From Dehalococcoidia bacterium (GTDB lineage Bacteria > Chloroflexota > Dehalococcoidia > SZUA-161), in the NCBI GenBank assembly GCA_004376205.1, contig SOKG01000105.1:1-36331 (forward strand): a stretch of 36,331 bases of DNA. The letters are read 5' to 3'. The notes beneath the pieces are model-generated. The model did not search any database. It saw nothing but the letters and a program-made list of their open reading frames with translations, and was not told the DNA's origin. Shown here in pieces: positions 8,248 to 17,174 of the stretch; position 1 is the first letter of the stretch, and the number at the start of each line of letters is the position of its first letter. A program made the translations under genes and the position numbers.

Positions 8248-10191
8248 GTGATAGAGCGTTATGGATATGCGGGGAGAATCCTGAGGATTGATCTATCATC
8301 AGGAATCATAGCCCATATCCCAACGATGGAATATGCTGATCGGTTCCTCGGCGGGAGGGGCATCGCCGCCAGAATCTACTGGGGTGAGGTCCCTCCGGAA
8401 GCAAACGCCTTCGACCCCGAAAACCGATTGATGTTCTTCACCGGTCCCCTCGCAGGATTCAACGGACTGGGCAGCTCCAGATGGACAGTCTGCGGCAAAT
8501 CTCCGCTCACCATGCCTGAGCAGTTCTCCTACAGCAATCTGGGTGGAGGTTGGGGGGTGCAACTCAAGTTTGCCGGTTACGATGGCATCGTCATCCAGGG
8601 CAAATCGGATGGGCCGGTCTATCTTTTCGTCGATGATGGCTCCGCCGAGATAAGGGATGCTTCTGCTCTCTGGGGTAGGAGCACCATTGAGGTGCGGGAG
8701 ATGCTGAAGGGAGAGCTTGGGAGCTCTGTAGGGGTGGTGGCCTGTGGCCCCGCTGGTGAGAATATGGTCCGCTTTGCCAGTCTGCTCGCTGACCAAGATG
8801 CGAGTGGCTCCAGTGGCTTTGGAGCTGTTATGGGTTCCAAGAAATTGAAGGCCATCGCGGTGAGGGGTAGCGGAAGGATGGTCGCGGCCAACCCGGATAA
8901 GCTTCGAGAACTCACGAGAGTGGTTCGTGAACTGAAAAGCGATCTTATAGGAACTGGCCAACAGGACTTGATAGCAGGCCCGAAAATGAAGAAAGACGTC
9001 TGCTATGGCTGCATAGGTGCCTGCATAAGGCAAACGTTCGAGGCGAAAGACGGGACAAAGGGCAAGTTTACCTGCGGGTCTGCGTGGTTCTATCAGGAGC
9101 GGGCCCTTAGATATTATGGGCAATGGAATGAGACCCCGTTTTTTGCCAACAGGCTCTGCGATGGCCACGGCCTTGATACCGACTCAGTGTACACATTGAT
9201 CATGTGGCTTTCAAGGTGCCACAAGGCAGGCATCTTGAGCGACGACGACACTGGCATTCCGCTATCGAAGTTGGGCAGCCTCGAATTCATAGAAACCCTG
9301 GTAGGAAAAATCTCGCTCAGGGATGGCTTCGGGGACCCTCTAGCCCAGGGGCTAACCAGGGCAGCCGATCTAGTGGGAAGAGGAGCAGAACAGCTGATCA
9401 CGGACTACACTTCCAAAGCAGGAAACAACTCAGCATATTGTCCCAGGATGTATCTTTCATCAGCGCTGCTATATGCCATGGAACCACGGCAACCCATACA
9501 GCAACTGCACGAAATAGCCATTCCCCACTTTGCCTGGCTGGGATGGCTCAACAAAGCTGAGGGTTCCTACCTTTCCAGCGATTTGTATCGCAGGGTCGCC
9601 CGAAGGTTCTGGGGCAGCGAGCTTGCAGCTGATTTCTCCACCTATGAGGGGAAAGCCTTGGCAACAACGAAGATCCAAGATCGCGAGTACGCTAAAGAAA
9701 GCCTGATCCTCTGCGACTGGATGTGGCCCATTACCCATGCTCGGTATTCTGAGGACCACATGGGTGACCCAACCCTTGAAAGCAGGCTGCTTTCCGCGGT
9801 TATGGGAAAAGAAGTGGCGGAGGAGGAGCTTTACCGGATAGGTGAGAGGATATTCAACCTGCAAAGGGCGATAGCCGCCAGGGAAGGCCATAGAGGAAGG
9901 GAAAGCGACAGACTTCCCGAGCCCTTCCATACAAGGCCTCTAAAAGCCTCTGTTCAAGACCCCGAATGCCTCGCGCCTGGAAAGGACGGGGCGGTGATCT
10001 CCAGAAAGGGTGCAGTGGTAGACAGAGAGAGATTTGAGGGGATGAAAGACCAATACTATCAGCTTAGAGGGTGGGATGTTGCTACTGGCCTCCAGACAAA
10101 GGCGAAGCTCGAGGAACTTGACCTTCATGACGTTGCTGCAGACTTGGAGCAGAGGGGACTGGTAGGCATCCATGAGGAAACGAGCGAGTGA
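8248..10191 (+). CDS. Aldehyde:ferredoxin oxidoreductase family protein
   Basis: This 647-aa enzyme belongs to the tungsten (or molybdenum) bis-pterin AOR family, which oxidises aldehydes to acids and reduces ferredoxin in the cytoplasm. The N-terminal pterin-binding domain shows the family pattern: GYAGRILRIDLSSG, FLGGRGIAARI, FTGPLAG, SSRWTVCGKSPLT, NLGGGWGVQLKFAGYDGIVI and GFGAVMGSKKLKAIAV. The [4Fe-4S] ligands are in CYGCIGACIRQ, with the distal Cys probably in ILCDWMW. The usual Arg of the AGRFGLG-type motif is replaced here (GSSGFG). The start is a GTG preceded by a G-rich site. Downstream genes encode MoaA and MoaC, matching its cofactor need. The exact aldehyde is unknown, and several paralogous AOR groups exist. 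Confidence 0.92.
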   Translation: MIERYGYAGRILRIDLSSGIIAHIPTMEYADRFLGGRGIAARIYWGEVPPEANAFDPENRLMFFTGPLAGFNGLGSSRWTVCGKSPLTMPEQFSYSNLGGGWGVQLKFAGYDGIVIQGKSDGPVYLFVDDGSAEIRDASALWGRSTIEVREMLKGELGSSVGVVACGPAGENMVRFASLLADQDASGSSGFGAVMGSKKLKAIAVRGSGRMVAANPDKLRELTRVVRELKSDLIGTGQQDLIAGPKMKKDVCYGCIGACIRQTFEAKDGTKGKFTCGSAWFYQERALRYYGQWNETPFFANRLCDGHGLDTDSVYTLIMWLSRCHKAGILSDDDTGIPLSKLGSLEFIETLVGKISLRDGFGDPLAQGLTRAADLVGRGAEQLITDYTSKAGNNSAYCPRMYLSSALLYAMEPRQPIQQLHEIAIPHFAWLGWLNKAEGSYLSSDLYRRVARRFWGSELAADFSTYEGKALATTKIQDREYAKESLILCDWMWPITHARYSEDHMGDPTLESRLLSAVMGKEVAEEELYRIGERIFNLQRAIAAREGHRGRESDRLPEPFHTRPLKASVQDPECLAPGKDGAVISRKGAVVDRERFEGMKDQYYQLRGWDVATGLQTKAKLEELDLHDVAADLEQRGLVGIHEETSE

Positions 10192-10303
10192 GGGCTTGTT
10201 GGCATCAAAACGCGAACTTCACGCCAGATACTAGAAGATCGCCTGGATGAGTTCATGTTAATAGGTGATGGGGTCACGAGTCATGGGGAACGAGTGAATC
10301 TCC

Positions 10304-10333
10304 TTGACAAATATAGGCCAGCATTGTTAAAGT
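10304..10333 (+). promoter_or_regulatory. Candidate promoter of the cobO-moaC gene run
   Basis: TTGACA (10304-10309) is followed after 18 nt by TAAAGT (10328-10333, four of six consensus bases), 43 nt before the CobO ATG. It lies in the 184-bp gap after AOR, suggesting that the following genes can be expressed separately from AOR. Confidence 0.45.
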
Positions 10334-10375
10334 TAGAACGCGCGCAGCGCTCCCAAGCGGATTAGTGGCAAGCAG

Positions 10376-10924
10376 ATGACAAATACGCCGCAGGCATCCT
10401 CAGACAGGAAAGGTCTTGTTGAAGTTTTCACCGGTGATGGCAGGGGTAAGACCACGGCAGCGCTGGGTGTGATACTCCGTGCCTTGGGCCACGACTTTCG
10501 AGTTTGCATCATCCATTTTATGAAGGGCAATTACCCTTACGGGGAACAGAAGACTCTAGCTCGTCTTCCCAATGTTACCCTAGCTGTTTTTGGCAGAGCG
10601 AGCTTTGTGGACCCCCACAATGTTGAGGAAGAGGATAGGAAGGAGGCGCGAAGGGCGCTCAACGCTGCCCGGGAGGCGATGCTCAGCGGCAAGTACGACC
10701 TAGTGGTGCTTGATGAGGTAAACGTAGCTTCCGCCTGGGGGCTCGTGGGGCTCGACGAGGTGATCAAGCTAATCGAGGACAAACCGCAGAATGTGGAGCT
10801 TATCCTCACAGGTCGCTATGCTGACAAGAAGCTGATAGAACTGGCTGATCTGGTAACCGAGATGGTGGCGATAAAGCACCCCTTTGACGAGGGGATCGAG
10901 GCTCGGCCCGGCCTCGACTATTAG
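10376..10924 (+). CDS. cobO: Cob(I)alamin adenosyltransferase (CobO/BtuR family)
   Basis: This 182-aa protein transfers the adenosyl group of ATP to cob(I)alamin or cobinamide, giving adenosylcobalamin. It has the family P-loop GDGRGKTTAALG (about residues 20-31), then HFMKGNYPYGEQ, a Walker B-like stretch LVVLDEVNVA, and the C-terminal signature VELILTGRYA followed by IKHPFDEGIEARPGLDY. Length is normal for the family. The gene stands between AOR and the FBP aldolase/phosphatase gene. No other cobalamin gene is near, so it probably serves salvage of imported corrinoid. The start is the first ATG; its ribosome-binding site is weak. Confidence 0.93.
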   Translation: MTNTPQASSDRKGLVEVFTGDGRGKTTAALGVILRALGHDFRVCIIHFMKGNYPYGEQKTLARLPNVTLAVFGRASFVDPHNVEEEDRKEARRALNAAREAMLSGKYDLVVLDEVNVASAWGLVGLDEVIKLIEDKPQNVELILTGRYADKKLIELADLVTEMVAIKHPFDEGIEARPGLDY

Positions 10925-10990
10925 CATTAAAGCTGGGAATGACAAACACCGTAAAGGCAGCTAGACCCAAACAAGGAAGGAGAGCGGAAA

Positions 10991-12085
10991 ATGGTCACCT
11001 TAAGTGTAATCAAGGCGGACATTGGCGGGTATGTGGGGCATTCCAGTTCCCATCCCGATATACTGGCTTTGGCTCAGGAGTGCCTGGAGAAGGCAAAGAA
11101 GGATGGATTGCTGATTGACTATCATGTCACCCGCTGTGGCGATGACCTCCAGCTCATCATGACCCACGAGCAGGGAGAGGAGAATGAGCGCATCCACAAA
11201 CTGGCCTGGGACACCTTTGTCGAAGGTGCTGAGCTTGCCAGGAAGATGGGGCTTTACGGAGCAGGGCAGGACCTGCTTGCCGATGCCTTCTCGGGAAACG
11301 TGAAGGGAATGGGGCCTGGGGTGGCGGAGATGCAGTTCGAGGAGCGGCCGTCCGAGCCGGTAATCATCTTCATGGCGGACAAGACATCGGCAGGGGCCTG
11401 GAATATGCCCCTATATAAGATGTTCGCTGATCCCTTCAACACCATCGGGCTGGTGATTGCCCCCAACATGCATAGTGGATTCTCTTTCGAGGTGCAAGAC
11501 GTCAAGGAGCATAAGAAGGTCACCTTCAATGCCCCCGAGGAGATCTATGATATGCTGATCTTTATTGGTGCCCCCTCCCGCTATATGGTGAAATCGGTAT
11601 CTCAGCGGGAGACCGGCAACATCGCTGCCGTTTCCTCGACGCAGCGTCTCGCTCTCATCGCTGGCAGATATGTGGGCAAGGATGACCCGGTCTGCATTGT
11701 TCGCGCCCAAGGAGAATTTCCCGCAGTAGGTGAAATACTCGAACCCTTCAGCCATCCGCACCTGGTAGAGGGGTGGATGAGGGGCTCGCACCACGGCCCA
11801 TTCATGCCGGTGGCCATACACGAAAGCAATCCTTCACGGTTCGATGGGCCGCCCAGAGTGACTGCTGCTGGCTTCCAACTGGCAGGTGGCAAGTTGGTCG
11901 GTCCCCGCGATATGTTCGACGATCCCAGCTTTGACGAAGCGCGTCACATGGCTAACATCGCTGCCGAGTATATGCGCCGTCACGGTCCTTTCGAACCACA
12001 TCGCCTTCCACTTGAGGAAATGGAGTACACCACCATGCCTTATGTGATGAAGAAGCTGGAGGGAAGATTTACCGACCTTGAGTGA
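10991..12085 (+). CDS. fbp: Fructose-1,6-bisphosphate aldolase/phosphatase (class V, archaeal type)
   Basis: This 364-aa protein is the bifunctional gluconeogenic enzyme that condenses triose phosphates to fructose 1,6-bisphosphate and then dephosphorylates it. It is known mainly from archaea and deep-branching thermophilic or anaerobic bacteria. Diagnostic segments are TLSVIKADIGGYVGHSSSHP at the N-terminus, YHVTRCGDDLQLIMTH, YGAGQDLLADAFSGNVKGMG, MADKTSAGAWNMPLYKMFADP, and ARGEF-like AQGEFPAVGEILEPF. Mg2+-binding acidic residues in KADIGG, CGDDLQL and AGQDLL are kept. AAGGAAGGAGAG lies before the ATG. The stop overlaps the rdgB start by 8 bp, so translation is probably coupled. Confidence 0.95.
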   Translation: MVTLSVIKADIGGYVGHSSSHPDILALAQECLEKAKKDGLLIDYHVTRCGDDLQLIMTHEQGEENERIHKLAWDTFVEGAELARKMGLYGAGQDLLADAFSGNVKGMGPGVAEMQFEERPSEPVIIFMADKTSAGAWNMPLYKMFADPFNTIGLVIAPNMHSGFSFEVQDVKEHKKVTFNAPEEIYDMLIFIGAPSRYMVKSVSQRETGNIAAVSSTQRLALIAGRYVGKDDPVCIVRAQGEFPAVGEILEPFSHPHLVEGWMRGSHHGPFMPVAIHESNPSRFDGPPRVTAAGFQLAGGKLVGPRDMFDDPSFDEARHMANIAAEYMRRHGPFEPHRLPLEEMEYTTMPYVMKKLEGRFTDLE

Positions 12086-12707
12086 GCAAGCGAAGCTTCT
12101 GGTCGCCAGCAATAACCTGGGCAAACTCCGGGAGTATGCTTCACTGCTTAGCGGTCTACCCTTCGAACTCACCACCCTCGCCGGGGAGAGGATCACGGAC
12201 GAGATCGAGGAGACCGGCTCAAGCATGGAGCAAAATGCGATTCAGAAGGCCACCGCATACGCTGCGCTGAGCGGGCTTATCACCCTGGCCGATGACTCCG
12301 GGCTGGAGGTAGACGCCCTAGACGGTGAGCCTGGATCGCTTTCCCGCCGCTATGCCGGGGAGAATGTCTCGGATATGGAAAGGATGGACTACCTTCTGGC
12401 AAAGCTTGACGGCGTGCCCTGGGAGGCAAGGGGGGCACGGTTCAGGTGTGTCATCGCTATCGCCACCCCAGAGGGCAGGGTGGAGACCTGCCAGGGTGTG
12501 TGTGAAGGCATTGTAGCGCTTGATTCTAAAGGCGAAGGGGGCTTTGGATACGACCCCATTTTCTATTTGCCGGAGCTGGATAAGAGAATGGCGGAGCTCA
12601 CGCTTGAGGAGAAGAACAGGATAAGCCATCGGGCGAGGGCGGCGCAGAAGGCGAGGCCGATTCTGGAGCTACTGGGGGAGCAGAAAAGATATGACCAGAC
12701 TCTCTGA
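12078..12707 (+). CDS. rdgB: XTP/dITP diphosphatase (Ham1/RdgB)
   Basis: This 209-aa house-cleaning enzyme hydrolyses dITP, XTP and ITP to the monophosphates, keeping deaminated purines out of DNA. It begins with the family signature LLVASNNLGKLREY. Conserved SSMEQNAIQKATAYA, the acidic ADDSGLEVDALDGEPG, SRRYAGE, GEGGFGYDPIFY and the terminal EEKNRISHRARA follow. The start is probably the TTG at 12078, inside the 3' end of fbp. The out-of-frame GTG at 12082 cannot be used. Its end overlaps moaA by 17 bp, making a tight chain fbp-rdgB-moaA. Size and motifs are normal. Confidence 0.94.
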   Translation: MSEQAKLLVASNNLGKLREYASLLSGLPFELTTLAGERITDEIEETGSSMEQNAIQKATAYAALSGLITLADDSGLEVDALDGEPGSLSRRYAGENVSDMERMDYLLAKLDGVPWEARGARFRCVIAIATPEGRVETCQGVCEGIVALDSKGEGGFGYDPIFYLPELDKRMAELTLEEKNRISHRARAAQKARPILELLGEQKRYDQTL

Positions 12708-13668
12708 TTCCTTTCAACGTCCCCTGAACTACCTGCGAATCTCGGTCACCGACCGCTGCAATTTGAGGTGCACTTACTGCATGCCCTCCGAAGGCATCTC
12801 CTTGATGCCTCACGAAGATATTCTCAGCTACGAGGAGATCTGTATCGTAGCCCGGGCGGCGGCGGAGTTAGGCATCGTCAAAGTCAGGCTTACCGGTGGC
12901 GAACCCCTGGTGAGGGCAGAACTGACCAACCTGGTGGCTATGTTGGCCCGAATAGAGGGTATTGACGATATCTCGTTGACAACAAACGCCGTGCTTTTGC
13001 AGTGCTGTGCTGACGAGCTCAAGAGCGCAGGGTTGCGCCGCGTCAATGTCAGCCTTGATTCGCTTCGCAGCGATAGGTTTCAGCGAATCACTCGGGTGGG
13101 CAATCTGGACGATGTGCTTGGGGGCATTGAAGCTGCCAGGCAAGCTGGGCTTGATCCGGTAAAGACCAATACGGTTGTTGTCCGCGGCATGAACGACGAT
13201 GAGGTTCTTGACTTCGCCCGGCTGACAATTGAGGATGAGTGGCACGTGCGGTTTATCGAGTACATGCCCTTCTCCAACGGTAAAAAAATGGATCATTTAC
13301 TGGTGCCCGTGTCCGAGATGAAGCAGCGCATCGAGACTCTGAGCAAGCTGGAGCCCTCTCTTTCCAGCGGGGGAGGACCAGCCAGGTACTTTCGCCTTCC
13401 CGGAGCAAGGGGCACTATCGGCTTCATCAGCCCGGTCAGCGAGCACTTCTGCCGGTCATGCAATAGGCTGCGTCTCACTGCGGACGGTAAACTGCGTCCC
13501 TGCCTTTTCTCGGATACGGAAATCGACCTCCGGGAGCCCCTGCGTCAGGGGGCAGCCGCTGATGATATAAAGCGCTTGATCCAGGAGGCTGCATCGTGCA
13601 AACCCGAGGGGCATAAACTGAGAGCGGGAATCACCTGCGAGCGGTTCATGGTACAGATCGGAGGCTGA
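12691..13668 (+). CDS. moaA: GTP 3',8-cyclase MoaA
   Basis: This 325-aa radical SAM enzyme converts GTP to 3',8-cyclo-GTP, the first step of molybdopterin synthesis. The N-terminal cluster is in TDRCNLRCTYCMP and the SAM-binding motif is LTGGEPLVR. The second, substrate-binding [4Fe-4S] cluster is in FCRSCNRLRLTADGKLRPC. The protein ends in Gly-Gly (MVQIGG), the conserved C-terminal pair essential for activity in MoaA. It overlaps rdgB by 17 bp and is followed 8 bp later by the RNase H-MoaC fusion that supplies the next step. In this locus the pterin likely serves the tungsten-type AOR upstream. Confidence 0.95.
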   Translation: MTRLSDSFQRPLNYLRISVTDRCNLRCTYCMPSEGISLMPHEDILSYEEICIVARAAAELGIVKVRLTGGEPLVRAELTNLVAMLARIEGIDDISLTTNAVLLQCCADELKSAGLRRVNVSLDSLRSDRFQRITRVGNLDDVLGGIEAARQAGLDPVKTNTVVVRGMNDDEVLDFARLTIEDEWHVRFIEYMPFSNGKKMDHLLVPVSEMKQRIETLSKLEPSLSSGGGPARYFRLPGARGTIGFISPVSEHFCRSCNRLRLTADGKLRPCLFSDTEIDLREPLRQGAAADDIKRLIQEAASCKPEGHKLRAGITCERFMVQIGG

Positions 13669-13676
13669 CGGCTGAA

Positions 13677-14543
13677 ATGATCGAGATCTATACCGACGGC
13701 GCATGCTTGGGAAGCCCCGGCCCTGGGGGATGGGCGGCGATTATCGCGAGCGATGCCGGCAGGCAGGAAGTAAAAGGGCGGGAGGAAAAAACGACCAGCA
13801 ATCGGATGGAGATGACGGCGGCCATTAAAGGGCTGGCTCATACCCCGGTGGGGTCTGAGGTTAGAATCGAGAGCGACAGCCAGTATCTTGTCTATACCAT
13901 GACTAAGAACTGGAAGCGCAAGGCCAACCTCGACCTCTGGGACGAGCTGGATAGGCTGGTGGCTGAGCGGAACGTGGACTGGATTTGGATCAGGGGACAT
14001 GGTGGACATCCGGGGAACGAGCGAGCCAACATGCTGGCGAACGAGATGGCCGGCATTGTCGAAGAGTATCCCAGGCCGACCCACTTTGACCTCGAAGGCA
14101 GAGTCCACATGGTTGACATAACCGAAAAGCCGATAAGCGAGCGGGTTGCGGTTGCCAGGGGTACGGTGACCATGAAAGCGGCGACCCTGGAGTTGATAAA
14201 GCGGGGTGAGATGAAGAAAGGGGATGTTCTTGCTGTGGCCCAGCTTGCTGGGATCATGGCGGCGAAGCAGACCCCTCAGCTCATCCCTCTTTGCCATCCG
14301 CTGCCGATTACCAGCGTTGACGTGGATCTGAAACTGGACGAAAAGCGCTCCGCAGTGGAGATCGCTGCAACAGTCAGGACCACGGCGCAGACCGGGGTGG
14401 AGATGGAGGCTCTCACTGCGGTAACGGTGGCTGCGCTCACAATCTACGACATGTGCAAGGCGGTGGATCGGGCCATGCGCATCGATCACATACGCCTTGC
14501 CAGGAAGAGCGGGGGCAGGGGCGGGGAGATTATCCTCGAATGA
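13677..14543 (+). CDS. moaC: Fusion of ribonuclease HI and cyclic pyranopterin monophosphate synthase (MoaC)
   Basis: The 288-aa reading frame has two complete domains. Residues 1-125 are RNase HI: D7 in YTDGACLGSPGPGGWA, E45 in SNRMEMTAA, D67 in ESDSQYL and H108 in RGHGGHPGNERAN. The fourth carboxylate (E. coli D134) is replaced by Asn (N118). Residues 135-288 are full-length MoaC: THFDLEGRVHMVDITEKPIS, H207 in PLCHPLPIT, and D258/K261 in YDMCKAVDR. MoaC rearranges the MoaA product into cPMP. The linker (about EEYPRP) is very short and the frame has no break. Following moaA by 8 bp explains the MoaC half; the RNase H half has no evident link to the pathway. Confidence 0.93.
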   Translation: MIEIYTDGACLGSPGPGGWAAIIASDAGRQEVKGREEKTTSNRMEMTAAIKGLAHTPVGSEVRIESDSQYLVYTMTKNWKRKANLDLWDELDRLVAERNVDWIWIRGHGGHPGNERANMLANEMAGIVEEYPRPTHFDLEGRVHMVDITEKPISERVAVARGTVTMKAATLELIKRGEMKKGDVLAVAQLAGIMAAKQTPQLIPLCHPLPITSVDVDLKLDEKRSAVEIAATVRTTAQTGVEMEALTAVTVAALTIYDMCKAVDRAMRIDHIRLARKSGGRGGEIILE

Positions 14544-14762
14544 GGCCTGGTTTGGCACAGAACACCTCCTCCGTCCCCCAGAGAAGGGAAGACAGGCGAA
14601 ATAAGGCCAACCAGTGCACTCTAGGCCTCAAGTGCTACGCAATATCTTCCTTGCTCAATCGCAGTACTATCTTCTTATAAATAGTGCCTGATATGGCTAT
14701 TGAATACCCGCTGGTGGGTGTGGTAAGGTCTGGACAGGGTAGTTGAGGATGAGGCAGGTGCC
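14544..14762. other. Gap before phosphofructokinase
   Basis: No gene is seen in these 219 bp. An A/T-rich stretch TTATAAATAG at about 14675-14684, with TTGCTC at 14651-14656, could be a weak promoter for the following gene pair, but spacing (19 nt) is poor. Confidence 0.35.
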
Positions 14763-15896
14763 ATGAAGAAAAGTAGAATCGGCGTTCTTACCGGCGGCGG
14801 GGACTGCGCCGGGCTGAACCCTGCCATCAAATGGGTGGTAAAAACTGCACTTGATGAGCGGCTCCAGGGTGTGAGAGGTGTCAGCTATCAAGTTCTAGGT
14901 ATCAGGGACGGCTGGAAGGGCCTGATCTACGCCGAACCTGGAAGCAAGGACTACATTCAACACCTTGATGAAGAGATGGTAAGAACTTGGGATAGATACG
15001 GCGGTACTTCTTTGGGGACCTCGCGGACAAATCCCTACGATCCCAAGAATGATCAGTCTAAGAGAGTGTTGCAGAATATCGATAATCTTGGCCTGGATGT
15101 TGTAGTAGCTATAGGGGGAGAGGATACCCTGGGCGTGGCCTACAAGTTGTCCCAGACAGGCATTAATGTCGTCGGTATCCCCAAGACTATCGACAAGGAC
15201 CTTCCCGGAACTGATTATACGCTTGGATACGATACAGCTTTGAATGTTATTACAGAAGAGGTTGACAGGCTGAGGAGCACTGCGGGTTCTCACAAAAGGA
15301 TATTTGTGGTGGAGACAATGGGGAGGCACGCGGGCTTCCTGGCTTTGGAGGGTGGAGAATCGTGCGGAGCATACATCATCTTAATCCCGGAGTATGACTT
15401 TTCAATGGAAAGGGTGAGCGAGCTGCTTCTCGACCGAAAAAGGATGGGGTCCAGGTATAGCATTATCATGGTGGCAGAGGGGGCAAAGCCGGAAGGCAGC
15501 TCTGAGGTCGTGGCGGGGGATGAGGTGGATGGCTTTGGTCATAAGGCCCTCGGGGGAATTGGTGAGTTCGTGGCCAAAGAAATCCGCGAGGGTCGTGGGA
15601 TGGACACGCGAAGCATCGTCCTGAGCCATCTGCAGCGAGGCGGCGCTCCATCTGCCTTTGACCGCAGGATGGGTCGCTATTTTGGCATCGCTGCCGTCGA
15701 TTTGGTGGTGGAGAGGAATTTTGGTAAGCTAGTGAGCCTGACGAATGGCAAAATCACTGCTGTGCCTCTTGAGACGGTCATGGAGAAGCCGAGATCGGTA
15801 GATATTAACACTGAGTACGACACTGACAGATACAACGGGCGCCGGACCATTCTGAACCATGTCGCGGAGAAACAACATGCAAGAAGTCTGCGGTAG
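14763..15896 (+). CDS. 6-phosphofructokinase, pyrophosphate-type active site
   Basis: This 377-aa member of the PfkA family phosphorylates fructose 6-phosphate. Family motifs are TGGGDCAGLNPAIK, GGTSLGTSRTNP, KTIDKDLPGTDYTLGYDTA, VETMGRHAGFLA and LSHLQRGGAPSAFDR. The phosphoryl-donor positions read Asp in GGEDT (Gly in ATP enzymes at E. coli position 104) and Lys in PKTIDKD (Gly at E. coli position 124). This Asp/Lys pair is the established mark of pyrophosphate-dependent enzymes, so a reversible PPi-dependent activity is likely. The 3' end overlaps the aldolase gene by 20 bp, making a glycolytic pair. Confidence 0.9.
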   Translation: MKKSRIGVLTGGGDCAGLNPAIKWVVKTALDERLQGVRGVSYQVLGIRDGWKGLIYAEPGSKDYIQHLDEEMVRTWDRYGGTSLGTSRTNPYDPKNDQSKRVLQNIDNLGLDVVVAIGGEDTLGVAYKLSQTGINVVGIPKTIDKDLPGTDYTLGYDTALNVITEEVDRLRSTAGSHKRIFVVETMGRHAGFLALEGGESCGAYIILIPEYDFSMERVSELLLDRKRMGSRYSIIMVAEGAKPEGSSEVVAGDEVDGFGHKALGGIGEFVAKEIREGRGMDTRSIVLSHLQRGGAPSAFDRRMGRYFGIAAVDLVVERNFGKLVSLTNGKITAVPLETVMEKPRSVDINTEYDTDRYNGRRTILNHVAEKQHARSLR

Positions 15897-17130
15897 AATT
15901 GACTATCTGGTGGAAGACGCCGTCTTTGCCTCTGATGACCAGACAAAGGAAGAAGGCCGGCGGGCAATTCGGGAACTGGCGCTTGACCAGGGAATCTACC
16001 CCGCAAGCATTCAAGGCCTGTATGAAGCAGCAGGCAGAGGTTTATATAACGGCATGACAGTGCCGGCGATCAATATCCGTGGCATCACTTATAATGTGGC
16101 GAGGGCTGTCTTCAGGGCCGCTCTGAAAGACAGGGTTGGCGCCTTCATCTTCGAGATCGCCCGCTCCGAGATAGGATATACAGGCCAAAGGCCCGCTGAA
16201 TATACAGCCTGTGTGCTGGCTGCCGCAATCAAGGAGGGATTCAGGGGCCCCGTTTTCCTTCAGGGCGACCACTTCCAGGTTAACCCTGGCAGGTATAGCG
16301 CGGAACCGGAAAAGGAATTGAACGCAATCAAAGAGTTGATTCGTGATGCAGTGAGCGCCGGATTCCTTAACATTGATGTGGATGCCTCAACCATTGTCGA
16401 TTTAGAGAGGCAGAGCCTCGAAGAGCAGCAGGAGAAGAATTGTCAGGTCACTGCAGATATGACCGGGTTTATACGCGGTATCGAGCCCGAAGGAATAACC
16501 ATTTCCGTCGGTGGAGAGATAGGGGAAGTAGGGAGGAGAAACAGCACGGTGGAGGACCTCAGGGCCTTTATGCCGGGATACCTTAGTCTGTTGGGTTCCG
16601 GTGTCAAGGGAATCTCGAAGATCAGCGTGCAAACCGGCACGGCTCACGGGGGGGTTGTCCTACCTGATGGGTCAATTGCAGGTGTTCAACTCGATTTCAA
16701 CACTCTGGGAGAGCTGTCCAAAGCGGCGCGGGAGGAATATGGTATGGGCGGCGCTGTGCAGCACGGAGCTTCCACTCTTCCTGACGAGGCCTTTGATAAG
16801 TTCCCAGAGGTGGGCACATTAGAAGTGCACCTGGCCACAGGATTTCAGAACATTATCTATGACAGCCCGCATTTTCCCAGGGAGCTGTTGAACGTTATCT
16901 ATAGGCATCTTTGGGATAAGTACTCTGCTGAGAGAAAGCCAGGCGAGACCGAGAAACAATTCCTATACAAAACTCGAAAGAAGGCGTTTGGCGATTTCAA
17001 AAAGGAAATGTGGAGCCTTCCTGAAGAGAATCTTGATGGGCTAAGGGAAACGCTCGAGGAGCGCTTTTCGTTGCTCTTCCGGAAACTCAATGTAGTTGAG
17101 ACAGAGGAGCTGGTTGCCAGGTTTGTGTAA
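15877..17130 (+). CDS. Class II fructose-bisphosphate aldolase family protein
   Basis: This 417-aa protein is a zinc-dependent class II aldolase of the FbaA/GatY superfamily. Metal and active-site segments are FLQGDHFQV, NIDVDASTIVDL, the HGGV in TGTAHGGVVLPDG, and GAVQHGASTLPDEAF. It is longer than typical FbaA, with an extended charged C-terminus. I place the start at 15877 because GGAGA lies six bases upstream; an earlier in-frame ATG at 15859 has no such site. The start lies inside the 3' end of the phosphofructokinase gene (20-bp overlap), so the two are surely co-translated and probably act in sequence on fructose 1,6-bisphosphate. A related sugar-bisphosphate substrate remains possible. 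Confidence 0.88.
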   Translation: MQEVCGRIDYLVEDAVFASDDQTKEEGRRAIRELALDQGIYPASIQGLYEAAGRGLYNGMTVPAINIRGITYNVARAVFRAALKDRVGAFIFEIARSEIGYTGQRPAEYTACVLAAAIKEGFRGPVFLQGDHFQVNPGRYSAEPEKELNAIKELIRDAVSAGFLNIDVDASTIVDLERQSLEEQQEKNCQVTADMTGFIRGIEPEGITISVGGEIGEVGRRNSTVEDLRAFMPGYLSLLGSGVKGISKISVQTGTAHGGVVLPDGSIAGVQLDFNTLGELSKAAREEYGMGGAVQHGASTLPDEAFDKFPEVGTLEVHLATGFQNIIYDSPHFPRELLNVIYRHLWDKYSAERKPGETEKQFLYKTRKKAFGDFKKEMWSLPEENLDGLRETLEERFSLLFRKLNVVETEELVARFV

Positions 17131-17174
17131 ACCCTTCTCTTGAATCGAAGCGGTGGCGGCGCAAACGCCGCAGC

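Noticed and set aside
8299..9168. Minus-strand open frame of 289 codons opposite AOR
   Set aside because: It is the shadow of a strongly conserved enzyme on the plus strand, and the product has no recognisable motif.
13545..14558. Long minus-strand open frame of 337 codons opposite the RNase H-MoaC gene
   Set aside because: It lies antisense to two recognisable domains, its translation is Pro/His/Arg-rich with no family features, and it has no suitable start context.
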